From Glandiceps talaboti (lineage: Eukaryota > Hemichordata > Enteropneusta > Spengelidae), in NCBI RefSeq assembly GCF_964340395.1, contig NC_135566.1, positions 16,891,001-16,955,000 on the forward strand: a stretch of 64,000 nt of DNA, given 5' to 3'. Below are positions 44,462 through 57,419 of the stretch, in pieces (positions within the stretch are counted from its first letter, which is position 1; each line of letters opens with the position of its first letter). A program made the translations under genes and the position numbers. The notes beneath the pieces were generated by a model, which saw nothing but the letters and a program-made list of their open reading frames with translations, did no database searches and was not told the DNA's origin.

Positions 44462-44851
44462 AAGCCTGCAGAGAATGTATTGTGTTAGGCGGGCATGCAA
44501 TGATTGATGCAGACATCAGTGTGAATGTTTTGTCAGATAGAGTTGGCTAGTCCAAAACTCTTTGTCAGAGCCTCTCCATGATGCATATTTACCTAAAAGT
44601 AACTTTTTCATTTGACCCATAATCGGTATTATCCTGTGGACAACACGAAAACGTGTGTGTCGTATCAGAAGAAGTTACAAACACATGTACGATTGAATTG
44701 ATTGCAAATTGCAAGAAGCTGGATTGTTTGCAAACGTCTCAGATCCCGACGAATGTCTCGTCCAAAGTAACACTCTTAAATCCCACGCATTCTCTTTTTA
44801 TATATAGTGACAAACACAAATTTTCGTTTTAAAAAGAACAAAATAACTTAC

Positions 44852-44945
44852 CAAACGCCGATTTCTACAGACGAAAATAGGTAGACATGCAACTTAGGTT
44901 GAAGGAAAACAATGCTCTCGGTCCAAAATGGCGCTGTGCAGCGTG
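44852..44945 (-). promoter_or_regulatory. PRPF8 non-coding exon 1 and core promoter
   Basis: A strong donor (GTTTG/GTAAGT at 44852/44851) precedes the coding exon 2, whose acceptor is at 43633 (CATTTCAG/GTAGACAG). On the transcript strand GCGCCATTTTG at 44924-44934 matches the YY1-type element of TATA-less housekeeping promoters. The transcription start is probably within a few tens of bases of it. Confidence 0.55.
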
Positions 44946-45734
44946 AGAAATACGTAACAGGAAAAGGCCCTCCAACTCACTCATTCATAACACACTTCAC
45001 TATGGCTTCATTTGTTTCAAACGAAAGGATCATAGCATACGAATCATAAATGATAGTCACGAGAATAACACATATATACATGTCTCTTTGACCTGATGAA
45101 CAGTGATGATATATACAGTATTAAAGGAAATTATATAGCATACTGTGTGAGGTTCAGCAAGATAGCTTAAAGGGTTCTTTTTTGACCTCGTTCAGAAATA
45201 TATGATAACGCTCAAAAAATAATAGTCTAAACTTGAACATTATCTACAATTTACTATTTTTTACAATTATATATTTACACAAATATATACATATGATAAC
45301 TTTACCTATTAATTATAAATATTATTGCAATTATTATTACTTAAGAAAGTATGTCTTCGAACGAATCATGTATCAAGCGATCCCACAATACACTGCGATA
45401 TTTGTTCCCGTGGTTGTGAAGGTGACATGACACAGTGCACAGGTAAATAATAACGGGTCGCATTCCTTTTCACAGTAGAGTTGCCCGAATCGTCGTTTTT
45501 CATAACTTTATCTACTGTAGTCGTACGACATTTAACCAACAACTACTTGTGTTTTTGGGCAAAGAATACCTGAAAATATGTTCTAATTACAGTTTTAGAG
45601 GTAAGTCTATCACATTTTTTTGTAGTAAATTCGTTTGAATTGATAGCATTTAGAATTATATAGGTAACAATGTGAGGAGTGTATTTAAAGTGTTTGCATG
45701 GTCTATTATCGTTCTTATACATAACGCAACTCAC

Positions 45735-45776
45735 TTTGTTGGAACGATCCTTTAGATTCACTGCACTATCCGCCAT
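45735..45776 (-). CDS. possible first coding exon of an unidentified small gene
   Basis: Minus-strand AACATGGCGGATAGTGC combines a good start context with an ATGGCGG element. The frame reads MADSAVNLKDRSNK and then hits a consensus donor AACAAA/GTGAGT. A downstream acceptor ATATTTTCAG/GTATTC near 45572 would give a 22-residue product ending at TAG. Only about 800 bases separate it from the PRPF8 start. I do not recognise the peptide; it may equally be chance. Confidence 0.25.
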
Positions 45777-46709
45777 GTTTATGTAAACATAAATAGAAAT
45801 GCCCCAGACCTGTTCGTAGTGCAGCTTTCAGGCAGAGAGACTGGATATGTGTATATTAAATATATTAAATTGCTATTCATATTAATGTCATGATCTTTAA
45901 ATTTCTTATTTTTACAGAACAATTTGCATAATTATGTACTTACTGCATATTCTTATTTTAATGACCTGTCTGTATATTAACATGATAAAACCGAGAAGAT
46001 AGTTTTTTTTTCTTCAATTTTTTCACATGGAAAATTTAATAAATGTTAATTCTCTAGACACTTTATGTTACTTGAGAAGTATAATCCTTTCCTGCAAAGT
46101 TCTCCAAGCGAATACTGGAGAAAGTGGCCCCCCACTCTGGAAGTTACCCTCTTCCATTAAATGACCCCATGATAACCAGGATCATAATTCTTGACTTACA
46201 GATAATCTTGGTCTGGCAATGAATTAAAAAAAAAATTAATAAATTAATTAAACTGATGTATCAAAGTATCTGAATCACTATAGGGTTGATTAAAAAAACA
46301 AAAACAATAAAAAACCATGCACAGACATTGGTAATATGCAACAATGTATTTATTCTTTCCTTCATATTTCATTACGTAGCACCACTCACTAGATGTGTAA
46401 AGTTAAATGTAAACAAATCTGTTGTATGCACCAAAGTTTCATCATTTTGCTCAGCAGCAACAGATTATATATACCAAGCTACACGTACATGTACTTGGGC
46501 ATTTGTGAAGTTCCTTCAGTAGACACTCGGTGGCAAAGTACTGTCAAACGAACATGCATTTGTTCACAGGGACTGTAATTTGTTTGCGCTCAGTGTCGTA
46601 CTGATATTACAATGATGAGTAAGTGAATAAGGATTAGCATATGGTACAGTCATCACCCATCTTACAAGTTACATACAGACATAGTTAAATTAAAGAGGGT
46701 CTATGGTCA

Positions 46710-46790
46710 AACCCAGTCAACACCAGGCAGATTTGAACCCAGGCTGCAGAGGTAATAAAAGCTAACCTCTCAGCCACCAACAACATGTCA
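46710..46790 (-). mobile_element. tRNA-derived SINE-like fragment
   Basis: On the minus strand GGTGGCTGAGAGGTTAGC (A-box-like) and GCCTGGGTTCAAATCTG (B-box-like) stand about 25 bases apart. Not foldable as a complete tRNA. It probably belongs to the same class as those at 22478 and 30020. Confidence 0.45.
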
Positions 46791-47372
46791 AAACCTCCTC
46801 CTTTTTATCTGGCCACATTTGATGGGGCCACTTTCTCCTGATACCCTCCCCACCACATGGCCCTGTCCACCACTCAAAAGAAAATAGCTGGCACAAAAAC
46901 CTACTGTCTGGCACTGCATACATTATTTTTAATGACCATTACTTCAACTTGTGCGTAATATAAATAATAATGATATAAAAATAACAAAGTATCTTTATAA
47001 TCTCCTGAGAGCACCTAATTATCACTTGTACCACATGTACACCTGCCATTGAAAATGACACATCTCATACTATGTTCACACTGGGACATATTCCCCACAG
47101 AATCAGTGACTTAGATTAACTCTGGAGGTAATTTGAGTGTGTGAATGGTCGACTCTGGAGAATCTGTGGATTATTTTACTGCAGAGGTTTTGGTCGATTC
47201 AGCTCCGCAGATCCTCCGGAGGCAAGGATTAGCTTGTACTAAGTTGTAGGTGTGAACGCTTTACGTCGGTGTAAGTGCCCTCAATCAGTGTATTAAACGA
47301 AATCACTTCCTGTTGGCTGCAGAAGTCGCCATTCGAATCAAGGTTATCAATCGTCACAGAGCATAGTACAAC

Positions 47373-47579
47373 ATGTCCCTCGTTAATAGTAATACACCCA
47401 TGATCAACAACAGCGAAAGAGGTAACAACTGGTGTGACGACGAAGTGCTAATTCTACTCGCTGTGTGGGCAGAGGAGAAGATAAAAATGCATATGGATGG
47501 CACGTCCAGGAATAGTAAAGTTTATCAAGTCATGGCAGAGGACTGGAGAGAAGTCTTCACTTATTTCTCGAACGCATGA
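47373..47579 (+). pseudogene. truncated Myb/SANT-like (trihelix) DNA-binding domain
   Basis: The 68-residue frame contains NNWCDDEVLILLAVWAEEKI followed by a DGTSRNSKVYQVMAED segment, the first two helices of the Myb/SANT-like domain found in trihelix factors and in Harbinger transposon accessory proteins. The third helix, normally a RT..QC..KIK pattern, is missing. The frame stops at TGA just where ERMN / RTHE-like coding appears in other frames, suggesting frameshift decay. No neighbouring Harbinger transposase is visible. It could alternatively be a real short gene with a downstream exon, but no donor is evident. Confidence 0.5.
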
Positions 47580-47759
47580 ACGTATACAGCAATAAAAAAC
47601 ACAAGGCAGTCTCTACTACGTCAGCCATGTTGTTTACAGTGATCGCAGTACGCACTTATCGTTGAGGGCGTTTACGCCGGCGGATAATGGTGTCAAATTC
47701 CATGAACACATACAGCTGATCCCCTCTGTTTACTAATCGTTCTCACCTATTTACGCTGA

Positions 47760-50736
47760 AGAAAAAAAAAAACACGAAAAAAGCAATATGAACAAGTCAT
47801 AAGTGAGGAGAATAACATATGAAAGAATGGGCAGGGAGATAAACAAAGCTGGTCTTTGTTCATTGTCTGAGATACTGTGTACAGTTTTACACCTGCACAC
47901 ATCTGAAAGGTTTGCTATTATCCATGTGTGGCAGTCATATTTAGCATTCCTTTGTTCACTATTAGCATATTGTGGTGTCAAGTCTGCAAAATTATAAAAC
48001 ATTAAACCATAGAGGTATAAGGGGAGATGGTAGGAAGAAACGTTGTTAGACTGGATAGCTTTCCAAGACAATCATAACCACATGTCTTTGGAATCAAAGA
48101 ATCAATCTCAGACTAAGTTCCCCTATTTACAAGGAAATCTATGACCTCACGCCCTCCAACATTCAACCTAAACAAACACACACTGTCAGATCTACAAGAC
48201 AAAGTAAGTACTGGTAACTACCATTCAATAAAAACTGCCACCAATATTCGCTGTATCCAAGAACAATCTGCGAATGGAATTTACAACCTCCCACTATCCT
48301 TGCTGCATCAACTCCTTCAAAATGTTACTTCAAAAAGTAAACTTACAAGACCTAATAACCAGAGCTGACCATAAACTGTGAACCTTCAACAGAACAGTTT
48401 TCCTATCATTAGTTTCAAGTCTTTGTATGCCATTTGTCTAAGTTTTACATCAATCTCTGCAGGGTCTAAAGTTACTTTATTTGCAAGAAAGTATCAGATC
48501 ATTATCCAGGGCCGGCCAGGCTTCGCTTTGTTGTAGGGTTACTGATGAGTCAGTGAAATGACAAATTCTTCAGTTTTGTTCAGAATGAGTCAGCAGTACA
48601 CACAATGCAATGTACAAATGTATGTTCAAAATGAAGAATAGTCAAACAGTGATTTGTATTCACATGACATCGTAACTTAATGACAACTTTGTTGACCAGA
48701 AAACTGTCATAAGCTGAGCTTATAAGCATACTACTGGATCAAGTGAAAATACTTTCACAAAAACACAGCCCAGTATATTATTGTTAATGTTGATGCATGT
48801 CTCCCTCTATAACATTACAATTGTCTTCTGGCATTGTTAGAATAGTTGGGGGGGGGGGGGGGGGGGGGGGGCGCTATTCCCCTTATTTGAGAATATGTAG
48901 TGTGTCACCTTTTGGGATGGGTTTTCTAGCCCTTTGGTCTAAAATGGTGTCTGTTTTATTTCAAGCTAAAGAGTCTAAAACAGGGTCCTCTTTGCATTAT
49001 TTTCGATTTTGTTTGGTCTAAAATGTGGTCCATTGTCCTTTACCAGATCATAACTGCTATTAATATGATTAATTGCCCCAAAATGTTGCCTCCTAAGGAA
49101 AATGTATTTAGGTCCAAACTTTCATCTTTTAAAAACCTGTATATGGTTTTAAATGGGGTATTGGTTTTTGGTAAAAATGGGGCTTGGGGTTTCCAATACT
49201 GGCCACACACCCCTACCAGAGCTGGCCACTGTACTGCCCCCAGGCATAACAGATAAAGGGTCATTCTTGTATACATGTATGTTTGGGACCAGCTTTAGGG
49301 GTGGATTTCAGTGTCAGTCAAACCAAAAAAAACAAACATTTTGTAGTAAAATTGTACAATATCATACTGGTGACCGATGTGCCCTCTAATGATAGCTAAA
49401 TTTTGTTTTTGTGGGTCAGTATGATACTAGTAAAAACTGCCATTTCTTGTGAGTCACCGCATAGTAGAAGATCGGGGAACACCAAATTTTGATGTGTCAC
49501 TAGAAATTGTGTGCATTATTGTCACGTCAAATTGACTTAGAGGGCACACTGCTGGTGAGATGTTGATGAAAATTTGTGATTCGCTTTCAAGAAATTATTT
49601 GATTCGTTGAGTAGAACTTTCATTTAATATATCAACCCAGAGTCCATGAACATTCATTCTCACAAAAATTGTGATGTTGAAATGCAGCTGTTCATCTTAA
49701 AATAATGTGTATGACCAGCCTTGCCCAGCTGAGAATACTCTATTGTAGTATGTGAAAAAGGAACTATAAACCAGTTGTTACCATTGCTGTTATTCATCAG
49801 GATATACTTATATGATGTACATGTATGGATTTCCAGGTTTCCCACGTTCAAAATGTCACATTGTGAACTTTGCCCTGGAATCTTTGCATTTACATGTATG
49901 TATGTATGTATGTATGGGTGCGAATGAGGGTTACTTACAGAGGTCGCACAAAATGCAAGTCAGTGTAGGACACTTACACACTGTTATACTTTAATATTGA
50001 CATTGCCACCCATCAAAAAAACAACAACCAATCACTTTTTAGTAGGAATATACACAAGTTGTAACACCCCACCCCCACTGATCCCCATGCACAAGTCAAA
50101 CACACAAATCAAAATGGTTTGCTTATAATGTGTATATAAACCAAAACCACTTCATGTAGGCACAATTATAGGGGTGGGAGGATATATAATATTGTTTGTG
50201 TAGATTTTCATAAATTCTATCGTAACTTTGATGGGGAACTCAGGTACATTTCACTATGGAGACATTTAAGTAAGATTTTATCTACCGTTTCTACATGCAT
50301 TTACCACAAAATGTAATTAATGTAAAATCCTTTGTTTTGAGTGCAGGTGTACATGTTTGTGTAAAAATTAGAGTGATAATCTCAGTATTTTTATCTCCCC
50401 TCCACTGTCTATGGTTATAGTTAGAAAACATTTCAAAATGTTGAATTAATAACATATAGCCAAGGCAAGATTTCTTTGTGTGTAGTGTAGACATATTGTT
50501 CAATTTATTATTGATGCCGCTTCCTATAAAAAGAACATTGTATGATGTGAAGCATGTCATTCCCCACTGTAGCTATAAAAGCTACTAGAGCCATTAGTCA
50601 ATTTGTGTATGCAAATATGACATTTTATTCATATTTAAAGTGTGGCAAATCCACTTTTGAAGTGCCTAGGTTACTTATTAATTGATTATGCTAATACGAT
50701 GCAGTGAACATATCATATCTTTTGTTGTTCTGACAG
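47760..50736. other. intergenic / CCDC92 upstream region
   Basis: No gene recognised. Short open frames (for example 48141-48368) lack similarity I can name. It may hold the unlocated 5' UTR exon of CCDC92. Confidence 0.4.
48848..48871. repeat. 24-base poly(G) tract
   Basis: An unbroken run of 24 G, unusual in this AT-rich window. The length is likely polymorphic or uncertain in sequencing. Confidence 0.9.
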
Positions 50737-50850
50737 AGCTTGGAAATATTCCAGTGGTGAGTGTGTGACTGGAAGAAGTGCACAGCTCTTTGTTCTGGTG
50801 CGTACGTGTACGTGTGTGTGTGATATTTTGAAAGGATATCAACCTCAAAA
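50737..50850 (+). other. 5' UTR portion of the first CCDC92 coding exon
   Basis: A good acceptor (TTTTGTTGTTCTGACAG/AGCTTGG) lies 114 bases before the CCDC92 start, indicating an upstream non-coding exon. The first exon could not be placed. Confidence 0.45.
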
Positions 50851-53800
50851 ATGGCATCGGCAGAAGTTCAGCTACGAAATGCAGAGAGTTCCATTCTCTT
50901 TATGCAACAAGATCATGCCAAAACGCTGCAAGGATTACACACCGAAATACAGAAGTTACAGAAGAAATGTTCTGAGTTGACGTTTGAGTTGGCCATGAAA
51001 ACAACAACTACAGTGGATGAAGGTAAGGGGCGAGATTAATAGTTCAATGTAGGATAAAAAACTGAATTCTTTCTCAGAGAAACATTAATGCTTAATAATT
51101 AAATCATTGTGAGATCATGAAGGTCCATAGTGGACGGATCGAAATGTCGCATTTGTTTCCAATTTACCATTCCAAAGTAACTATATTGTACTGTCCTAAA
51201 TTCTTTTAGTTAGATCTCAGATCAAAATTGATAATAATGTTCCAGACAGCAATATCAATTTCAAATCAGTTTGTCGTAGTATGTAGTTATATGTATATAT
51301 ATCAATGTATAATACAAAATGTATATCTAATATATATTTATTGTAAATATAATATACAACAGACCTGGTGTTAAACCATATATGTGTGTTTATTACACCT
51401 AACTAAAATGTACCACCTTATCATCATGTACATGGAGGTGTGGACAAGCAGGTACAGGGTTCATTAGCTGTGCGCATACATGTAGTCACGCTACACAGTC
51501 ATGAATAGAGAAACTGAAATGATATATTGGAATAAATATAACGTGCTTATGATTAGACTTAATACTAGAAAGAATGTGTAGTAATGATATTATACCAATT
51601 GAAACCATACCTGCAATATATAGCCAAACAGTAGGAGAATTTATTAGCCCTACACACAGTGACATTAACTGAAATGGCATAGTTCAGTCGAGTTGTCACC
51701 TATTATATACATGTATTCTTCCCTCCAGACATACCTCAACCTAGTTACTACAGTCATAAATGGCAGTTATCGTCATGGTCATTAAATCTGTTGAATTTTC
51801 TATGGCAACCCAATAATTCCCCTGTATGGCACTTCAGAAGTCTGTACTCAGAATCATAGAAGTGGCATATTCTTGCTGTCTTGGGGAATAAATAATGAAT
51901 TGAATTCATTGCCTTATACTTGGAATAAATTTAAAATCGTTGTCATTATGTGTAGATAACATAATTGAATATTGTGCTTTTTTTTTTTTTTTTTTTTTTT
52001 TTCCCCTTGATAAAATAACTTTTGCCATGATGCAATCATGTACACAAGTGTTTTTGATAAGCGCAGGGTGGTAAGTAGGTAAAATATACTGGGGTTCCCA
52101 TGTTATTTCACCTGGGTTCCCAAACAAAGTTACCATAGACTCTATGGGGAAACACTGCAAAACACTCCAACCTTAGCAAAAAAGACGGTGCAGGGTTCTC
52201 CACAGGATTTGTTGATAAGATATCGGCTCATTAGCAAAATTAGCATACTTTACACGATAAAATAGTTAATATTCGTGAGTAACTTAATGATAAAAAGTAC
52301 ATCATAGCAAAAACAAGTAGTACATATGGCCAAAGGAAAGTTGAAGGCCAAATTATTACTACAAAATATTAGCACCAGTAAGAAACTCATAACTTAAGAT
52401 ATCAATTTTTTTCAACCAGTGTTTTGATTACTTTCCTAAAGGAAAGCTGAAATGATTTCAATCTAGATGTCCACAGATAAAGTAGACTTTCGAAACAGTA
52501 AAAGATTGTGTACAGCTACCTGTAGGCATCGTATTATTATACAGATATTTCACTAAGCTGAATAAAATGAAGTCAAAAAGTCATAAACTACATGTATATA
52601 CTAATAGTCTTTCAAAATGATGATTCTTGAGCAAGAACTAGCACATATGTATAAAGTATATGTCATTCATAATCTACTATAGTGTATGTGTGTGTGTACA
52701 TGTACATTTGTATGTCCTTCAGGAATCTCCTAATGTAAAGACTGTATCGTTGAACTTTCCTGGCAATTTTTCAATTCACACCACTTACACTGTCTCTATT
52801 CTCTATCAGTTATGGTTGTCATAGTAATGTACAACTTTCACTCATTTGGAATGTGTGACCTTTAAAAAGAAAAGCAAGCAGTAGTCGTTTCTCAATTATT
52901 AGCAACTCTGAATAGAGATGTAGATGGATTACAGGTCTATTATGGTGATTGATGAAGCTGTGTAGCTGTAACCATAGAAACGATGAAAATTTCATTACAG
53001 CAATGAATGTTAATGTATTGCTTTTGGGGATATAGTTATAAATGTATGTGTCAGTCAGACAGACATCACTTTATAGATCATAATTTGCTATCAAATTTTC
53101 AAATGAGGGATTCTTTGATAATACATGTATATTATGTTATATTTATTGCACCCGAGCAAAGGTGATTTCTAAGATTTAAGTGGCCATATGGAGAAGAATT
53201 GTGTATTTACTTTGGATTTTTAATTTATAAAAATTTTTTATCATGGCTTTCTACTCACACTAGTTTCCAATTTACCTTTCCAAAGTAACTATATCGTACT
53301 GCCCTACGTTGGTTTATATTCTTAAACTGTAATGATCTTTCTACAAGGAGGGTATTTTTGTATACATACAAAAAAAATCTACAAGTTGGGCAAAACAGGA
53401 TTAAAGCGATATGAGGGAAAATGGATAATGGATTCAAGAAGTACAAGTAATTTTCAAGCATATGATTATATAGGGCTTCAGACTGTACCTTTTATTGTGG
53501 TAAACTCTGAAACATGCAGATGTTTCCTGTGTATTAATTGTAGTAGTTCTCCCCAGCCATTAAGTTTCTGGCAGGATATTACACATTTTGCATATGAATG
53601 TAACTTTAGTACAATACTAATGTGAGATAGCCTTTGTGATATGAAAATAAAACAAGCAAAAACCGTTAATACGTACTTGTTGCCTAACTCTACTCATATT
53701 ACTAGTACATGTACAGTGTTTTTGTTAAGGGCGATAAGCAGGTAAAATCTACATGAGTTCTCCTGTCATTTTACCAGGGGATTTCCATCAAAATTATGGT

Positions 53801-55748
53801 ACACTGTATTAGAAACTATTTCAGTTTTACCAGATTCCCCCTTTTCTAGTGTTACTGGGGTTCCCCAACTTTAGCGAAAACATTGATGTTCAATGTAGGA
53901 TCTCTGAATTCAGAGCATAAATTATTTACCCAGTCAGTATAATTTGATGTTAAAAGCACATAGAATGATACATGCAAATACAGAATGTAGTAGTACATTG
54001 GTACATGTGTTTTGTATTTCATTAAAAAAAAATGGAGAAGGTTGAGAAGTTTAGCTGAAATATACTCGAGATGAAGTAAATAATTTACAGTCCGCGTTCA
54101 TAATATTCAGTCTTGTATACCTGACTGGACCTATCTGTATTTGTATGGATACTCTACTTGTTTTCCTTTGTCCAAATTACTGTATTCTCAATAATGACAC
54201 AGAGATGACATTTTAGTACTCTGGTAGTCGAACCTTTGGTTTTCTAAGATAGACACAGACTAAAAGTATTGTTGCAACATGTTGATACAACAGTGATAAG
54301 CTATTAAACGGATATTGATTTAAATATAGTCTCAGTAGGGAGGTGTCTCTGAAAACTACTTAATTTAGAGTTCCATAAACTTGCAGTGCTGTTTTGAGAC
54401 TTCCAATGTTTACACTATCTTGATCACAGGGTGATTAGAATGCACAACAGAGGAACCGCTATCACCCACTTGTGTAATCTACCACATTGAAGGACAATAG
54501 ATTTAGTTTACCATCTATCTTAGTAAGCCGAAGGTTGGATTACCAGTGTCGTAATTGTGCTGGGGTATATATTAACCCTTTCATGACTAGAGACGAGTTT
54601 TAAATAATATGGGGACCCAATTTATATGAATATTTTCATAATTACAATAATATTACTTTATTAGGAAGTAACATTTCTTTAATTCCAGTCTAAAATGAAG
54701 TTGATATATGCCAAAAACTTACATAAAAACAAGAATTTTGTCCAAACAATTTTGGCGGGAATGTTTTCAGTATTGAAGGGGTTAATATCATACATGTATA
54801 TGACACCTAGTCCTACCATGTATAGAATCTTCTTTCCATCAAGGATGGTTTTCATAAATAAAGACTCAGATGCAGGAAATGGTCTACTAATGAAAGTTTG
54901 TTGATAGTTTGTCTGTACTGTGTTCTTACTGTGACTTTGTTCCACCCACAGATTACTACATGAAGAAGATAAAAAGTCTGGAGGCAAATCTAAACGTGAA
55001 AAGTACTAAAACCATAGAATTGGAGAAGGAAGTTGAGAAAAGAGACAAAAGATTGAATTTGCTTGAACAGCAACTAAGGGCTCAAGACAAGAAGTATCGA
55101 GATGAACTGAAATTGAAATCACAGAAAATGAATTCTTTAAACAGTGAGCTGGATAATAGATCTGCAACCATAGCGTATCTTACTGCATCGCTACACAAGG
55201 AAAAACAAAAACACAAGAACAGAAACGAACAAACTGTAGAATTGTTAGAGAAAGGAGACAAAAGGAACCCCATTCCGCCAAAGGATCCTGCAAGAAACAG
55301 TGCAAGAAGGAGGTCACAGCTACGGAGGAGTGCTACATCACCAGTACAGTATGATTTGTCTCTAGAAACATTTCAAACTTCTCCTCCATCTGCAGTGAAT
55401 TCTGTCAGTGAGGGAAGAGTTGGAAGTGGTGGACGACGGCCTCAGATTAGGCCTGCTTCACCTGTTGTTGGAGACCTGCCCGATCCATCACCATTCCTTA
55501 TCGCTCGCGAACCTTCAGATGAAGAAGTACGCTTAGAAGTGAAACCATGCCCGCCAGTCTTGCCTCCAATTCGGGATCCTAAAGATGAGCTTGAATCCAA
55601 ACACACTGTCTTTACAAGGAGAGGGTACAGGTTTGCCAAGAAAAAGGACAACACGGGTGCTGCTGTTAACACCCTTGCTGTGGATCAAATAGCCTCATCA
55701 GAACCAGAATACCGAAAACTTGAGAAATCACCCACTGATTGTAACTAA
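50851..55748 (+). CDS. CCDC92: coiled-coil domain-containing protein 92 (two coding exons)
   Basis: Exons are 50851-51022 and 54952-55748, joined in phase 1 across GATGAAG/GTAAGG and CCACCCACAG/ATTAC, giving 322 residues (human CCDC92 is of similar length). The N-terminus VQLRNAESSILFMQQDHAKT matches the hallmark QLRNAESSILF-type start of CCDC92. Residues about 5-50 and 60-150 are heptad-rich coiled coil, including the family segment LNSELDNRSATIAYLTASLH. A basic, Ser/Pro-rich linker follows, then the conserved short motifs PDPSPFLIARE and NTLAVDQ near the C-terminus. In vertebrates the protein is reported at centrioles and cilia; function here is inferred by homology only. The start is supported by the family N-terminus and an AAAATGG context. 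Confidence 0.92.
51978..52002. repeat. 25-base poly(T) tract
   Basis: Unbroken T run in the CCDC92 intron, 44 bases before a hAT-like MITE. No retroposon body is attached on either side. Confidence 0.9.
52046..52187. mobile_element. hAT-like MITE, short copy
   Basis: AAGTGTTTTTGATAAG at the left and CCTTAGCAAAAAAG at the right, with the same internal TACCATAGACTCTATGG word as the 8452 copy in inverse. CCDC92 intron. Confidence 0.6.
53177..53252. mobile_element. TTAA MITE family A, left-end fragment
   Basis: TTAAGTGGCCATATGGAGAA and the following about 60 bases match the left arm of the 42497 copy. It then stops abruptly at sequence related to about 51155-51205. Confidence 0.7.
53714..53885. 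mobile_element. hAT-like MITE
   Basis: CAGTGTTTTTGTTAAGGGCG to CTTTAGCGAAAACATTG, about 85% like the 56810 copy by eye. CCDC92 intron. Confidence 0.7.
54218..54548. mobile_element. MITE family G, second copy
   Basis: ACTCTGGTAGTCGAACCTTT with TTTCTAAGATAGACACAGAC at the left, and CTATCTTAGTAAGC ... GATTACCAGTGT at the right. The body is the inverse of the 14295-14611 copy. CCDC92 intron. Confidence 0.75.
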
Positions 55749-56309
55749 TTTGAACTCTCTTATTATCAGAACTGAATCAGGACAAAATCCTTAAAATGTC
55801 GATGCTGTGAATTTTTTTTTACTTTGAAATGGACAAGGAGGGGGAGAGTGAGAACATTTGACAATTTATTTTTAATTTGATTGTGTGTCAGTATCTGTGG
55901 GGATTGTGCATTAAAGATACCCAACTCAGCTTTTTGAAAGTTGTTTGTGTATATTATATTAATTTTATCACTTGATTTCTGGAAATGATGAGAAAAACAT
56001 TTTATCTGAGTAATTTGGTGTTCTTTTGTGCAAATCTTAAAAAGATGTTTTATCGAACTGAGATCACAGAGTGAAAGAATCAATGAACAAATTTGATTGT
56101 GTTTTGGTGCCTCTGGCTTCCACTATGACTATGCATTAGCTGTTTTTACTGCCATTTGTAATCATGTATACTTGATCTTTACATTGCATGTTGCACCATG
56201 TCTCAATCTGTATATGAAATTTTCTGTATATGTTTGTGATTTGCACATTGTTTGCTGAAGCTGTACATGTTCTTTAGTGTGCTTACCAACTATTTGAATC
56301 TGTACATTG

Positions 56310-57080
56310 TATTTTGAATATGTCTACTAGATGTGTGCATAATATGTTGTGCCATGTCTGTAACATACCATGTTTTACCCCATGTCTTGTTGTGTACATT
56401 GTACATGCATAGTACACGTGTGGATATGTATGTTGTACCATGTCACGAAACAACAGATCTTTCATGCCAGATAGATGTGTACATAGTATGTTGTACTATG
56501 TCTTATGGTGTACATAGGATGTTGTACTATGTCTTATGGTGTACATAGTATGTTGTACTATGTCTTGATGTGTACATAGTACATTGTACATACCTACTAC
56601 ATCATGTCTGGATCTGTAAATGTCATGCTAGATATGTACATGTACTTAAATACTATATGTTGTAATCTGCACACTGTGTCTGTACCATAATATTGTATCT
56701 TGATGTGTACATATTATGTTGTACCATGTCACAAATCGACAGATCGTTCATGCTAGATGTGTACATACCATGTTGTACCATGTCTGGATGTGCACATACT
56801 ATGTTGTATCAGTGTTTTTGTTAAGGGCGGTAAGCAGGTAAAATCTACCTGAGTTCCCCTGTCTTTTTACTGGGGTTCCCCACTAACATTACGGTATAAT
56901 GTATTGGAAACTGACTGTCCGATTCAAACTTTTACCATATTTCCACTTTCTGTTACCGGGGTTCCCCAACCTTAGCAAAAACACTGTGTATCATGTGTGG
57001 ATGTGTACACGTTATGTTATACCATTGGTATGCAGTACATCATGCATGTAGTTTCTGTAAGTGTACCATGTCTGGATCTA
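56310..57080. repeat. degenerate about 32-bp minisatellite in the CCDC92 3' region, interrupted by a MITE
   Basis: Variants of GTGTACATAGTATGTTGTAC + ATGTCTTGATGT recur from 56330 to 57080. The hAT-like MITE at 56810-56986 has landed inside one unit. Confidence 0.8.
56810..56986. mobile_element. hAT-like MITE nested in a minisatellite
   Basis: CAGTGTTTTTGTTAAGGGCG to CCTTAGCAAAAACACTG. TGTATC lies on both flanks (TTGTATC before, GTGTATC after), a possible target duplication. Insertion post-dates the array. Confidence 0.75.
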
Positions 57081-57149
57081 GAAATTGTATGTTCGATGAG
57101 TACTGTAACATTCAAAAGCACTTTGATTTTTTTTTTACAATACCATAGA

Positions 57150-57155
57150 AATAAA
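57150..57155 (+). terminator. candidate CCDC92 poly(A) signal
   Basis: AATAAA about 1.4 kb after the stop. Further AATAAA copies lie near 57718 and 58006, so the real 3' end is uncertain. Confidence 0.35.
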
Positions 57156-57419
57156 CACAGTTTCAAGAAAATGTAAATTATGAGTGTCATTATTCTGGTG
57201 TTGCCATCGCAAAGTCATGATAATGTCTTTATCTCGTCTTAGTACCAATATTTTCACCGTCATTCTAGTGGTGTGTGTATGGTTATGAAATTCTATAAAG
57301 CTATGCAGGATTATATCTGTATTGTCACAATATGGTTCATCATTACTGGGCATAGTAGTGCATAGAGTACCAGTGTACCAGGCCAAGATAATGTGTCAAG
57401 CAAGCCCCTTGTAAAATTG

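Noticed and set aside
46700-46790. Functional tRNA gene
   Set aside because: A- and B-box-like words are present, but acceptor and anticodon stems do not pair; SINE remnant preferred.
48141-48368. 75-residue open frame with LPLSLLHQLLQNV
   Set aside because: It looks vaguely like a helical repeat or F-box exon, but no partner exon, conserved motif or neighbouring gene could be found, and an in-frame GTAAGT makes an uninterrupted gene unlikely.
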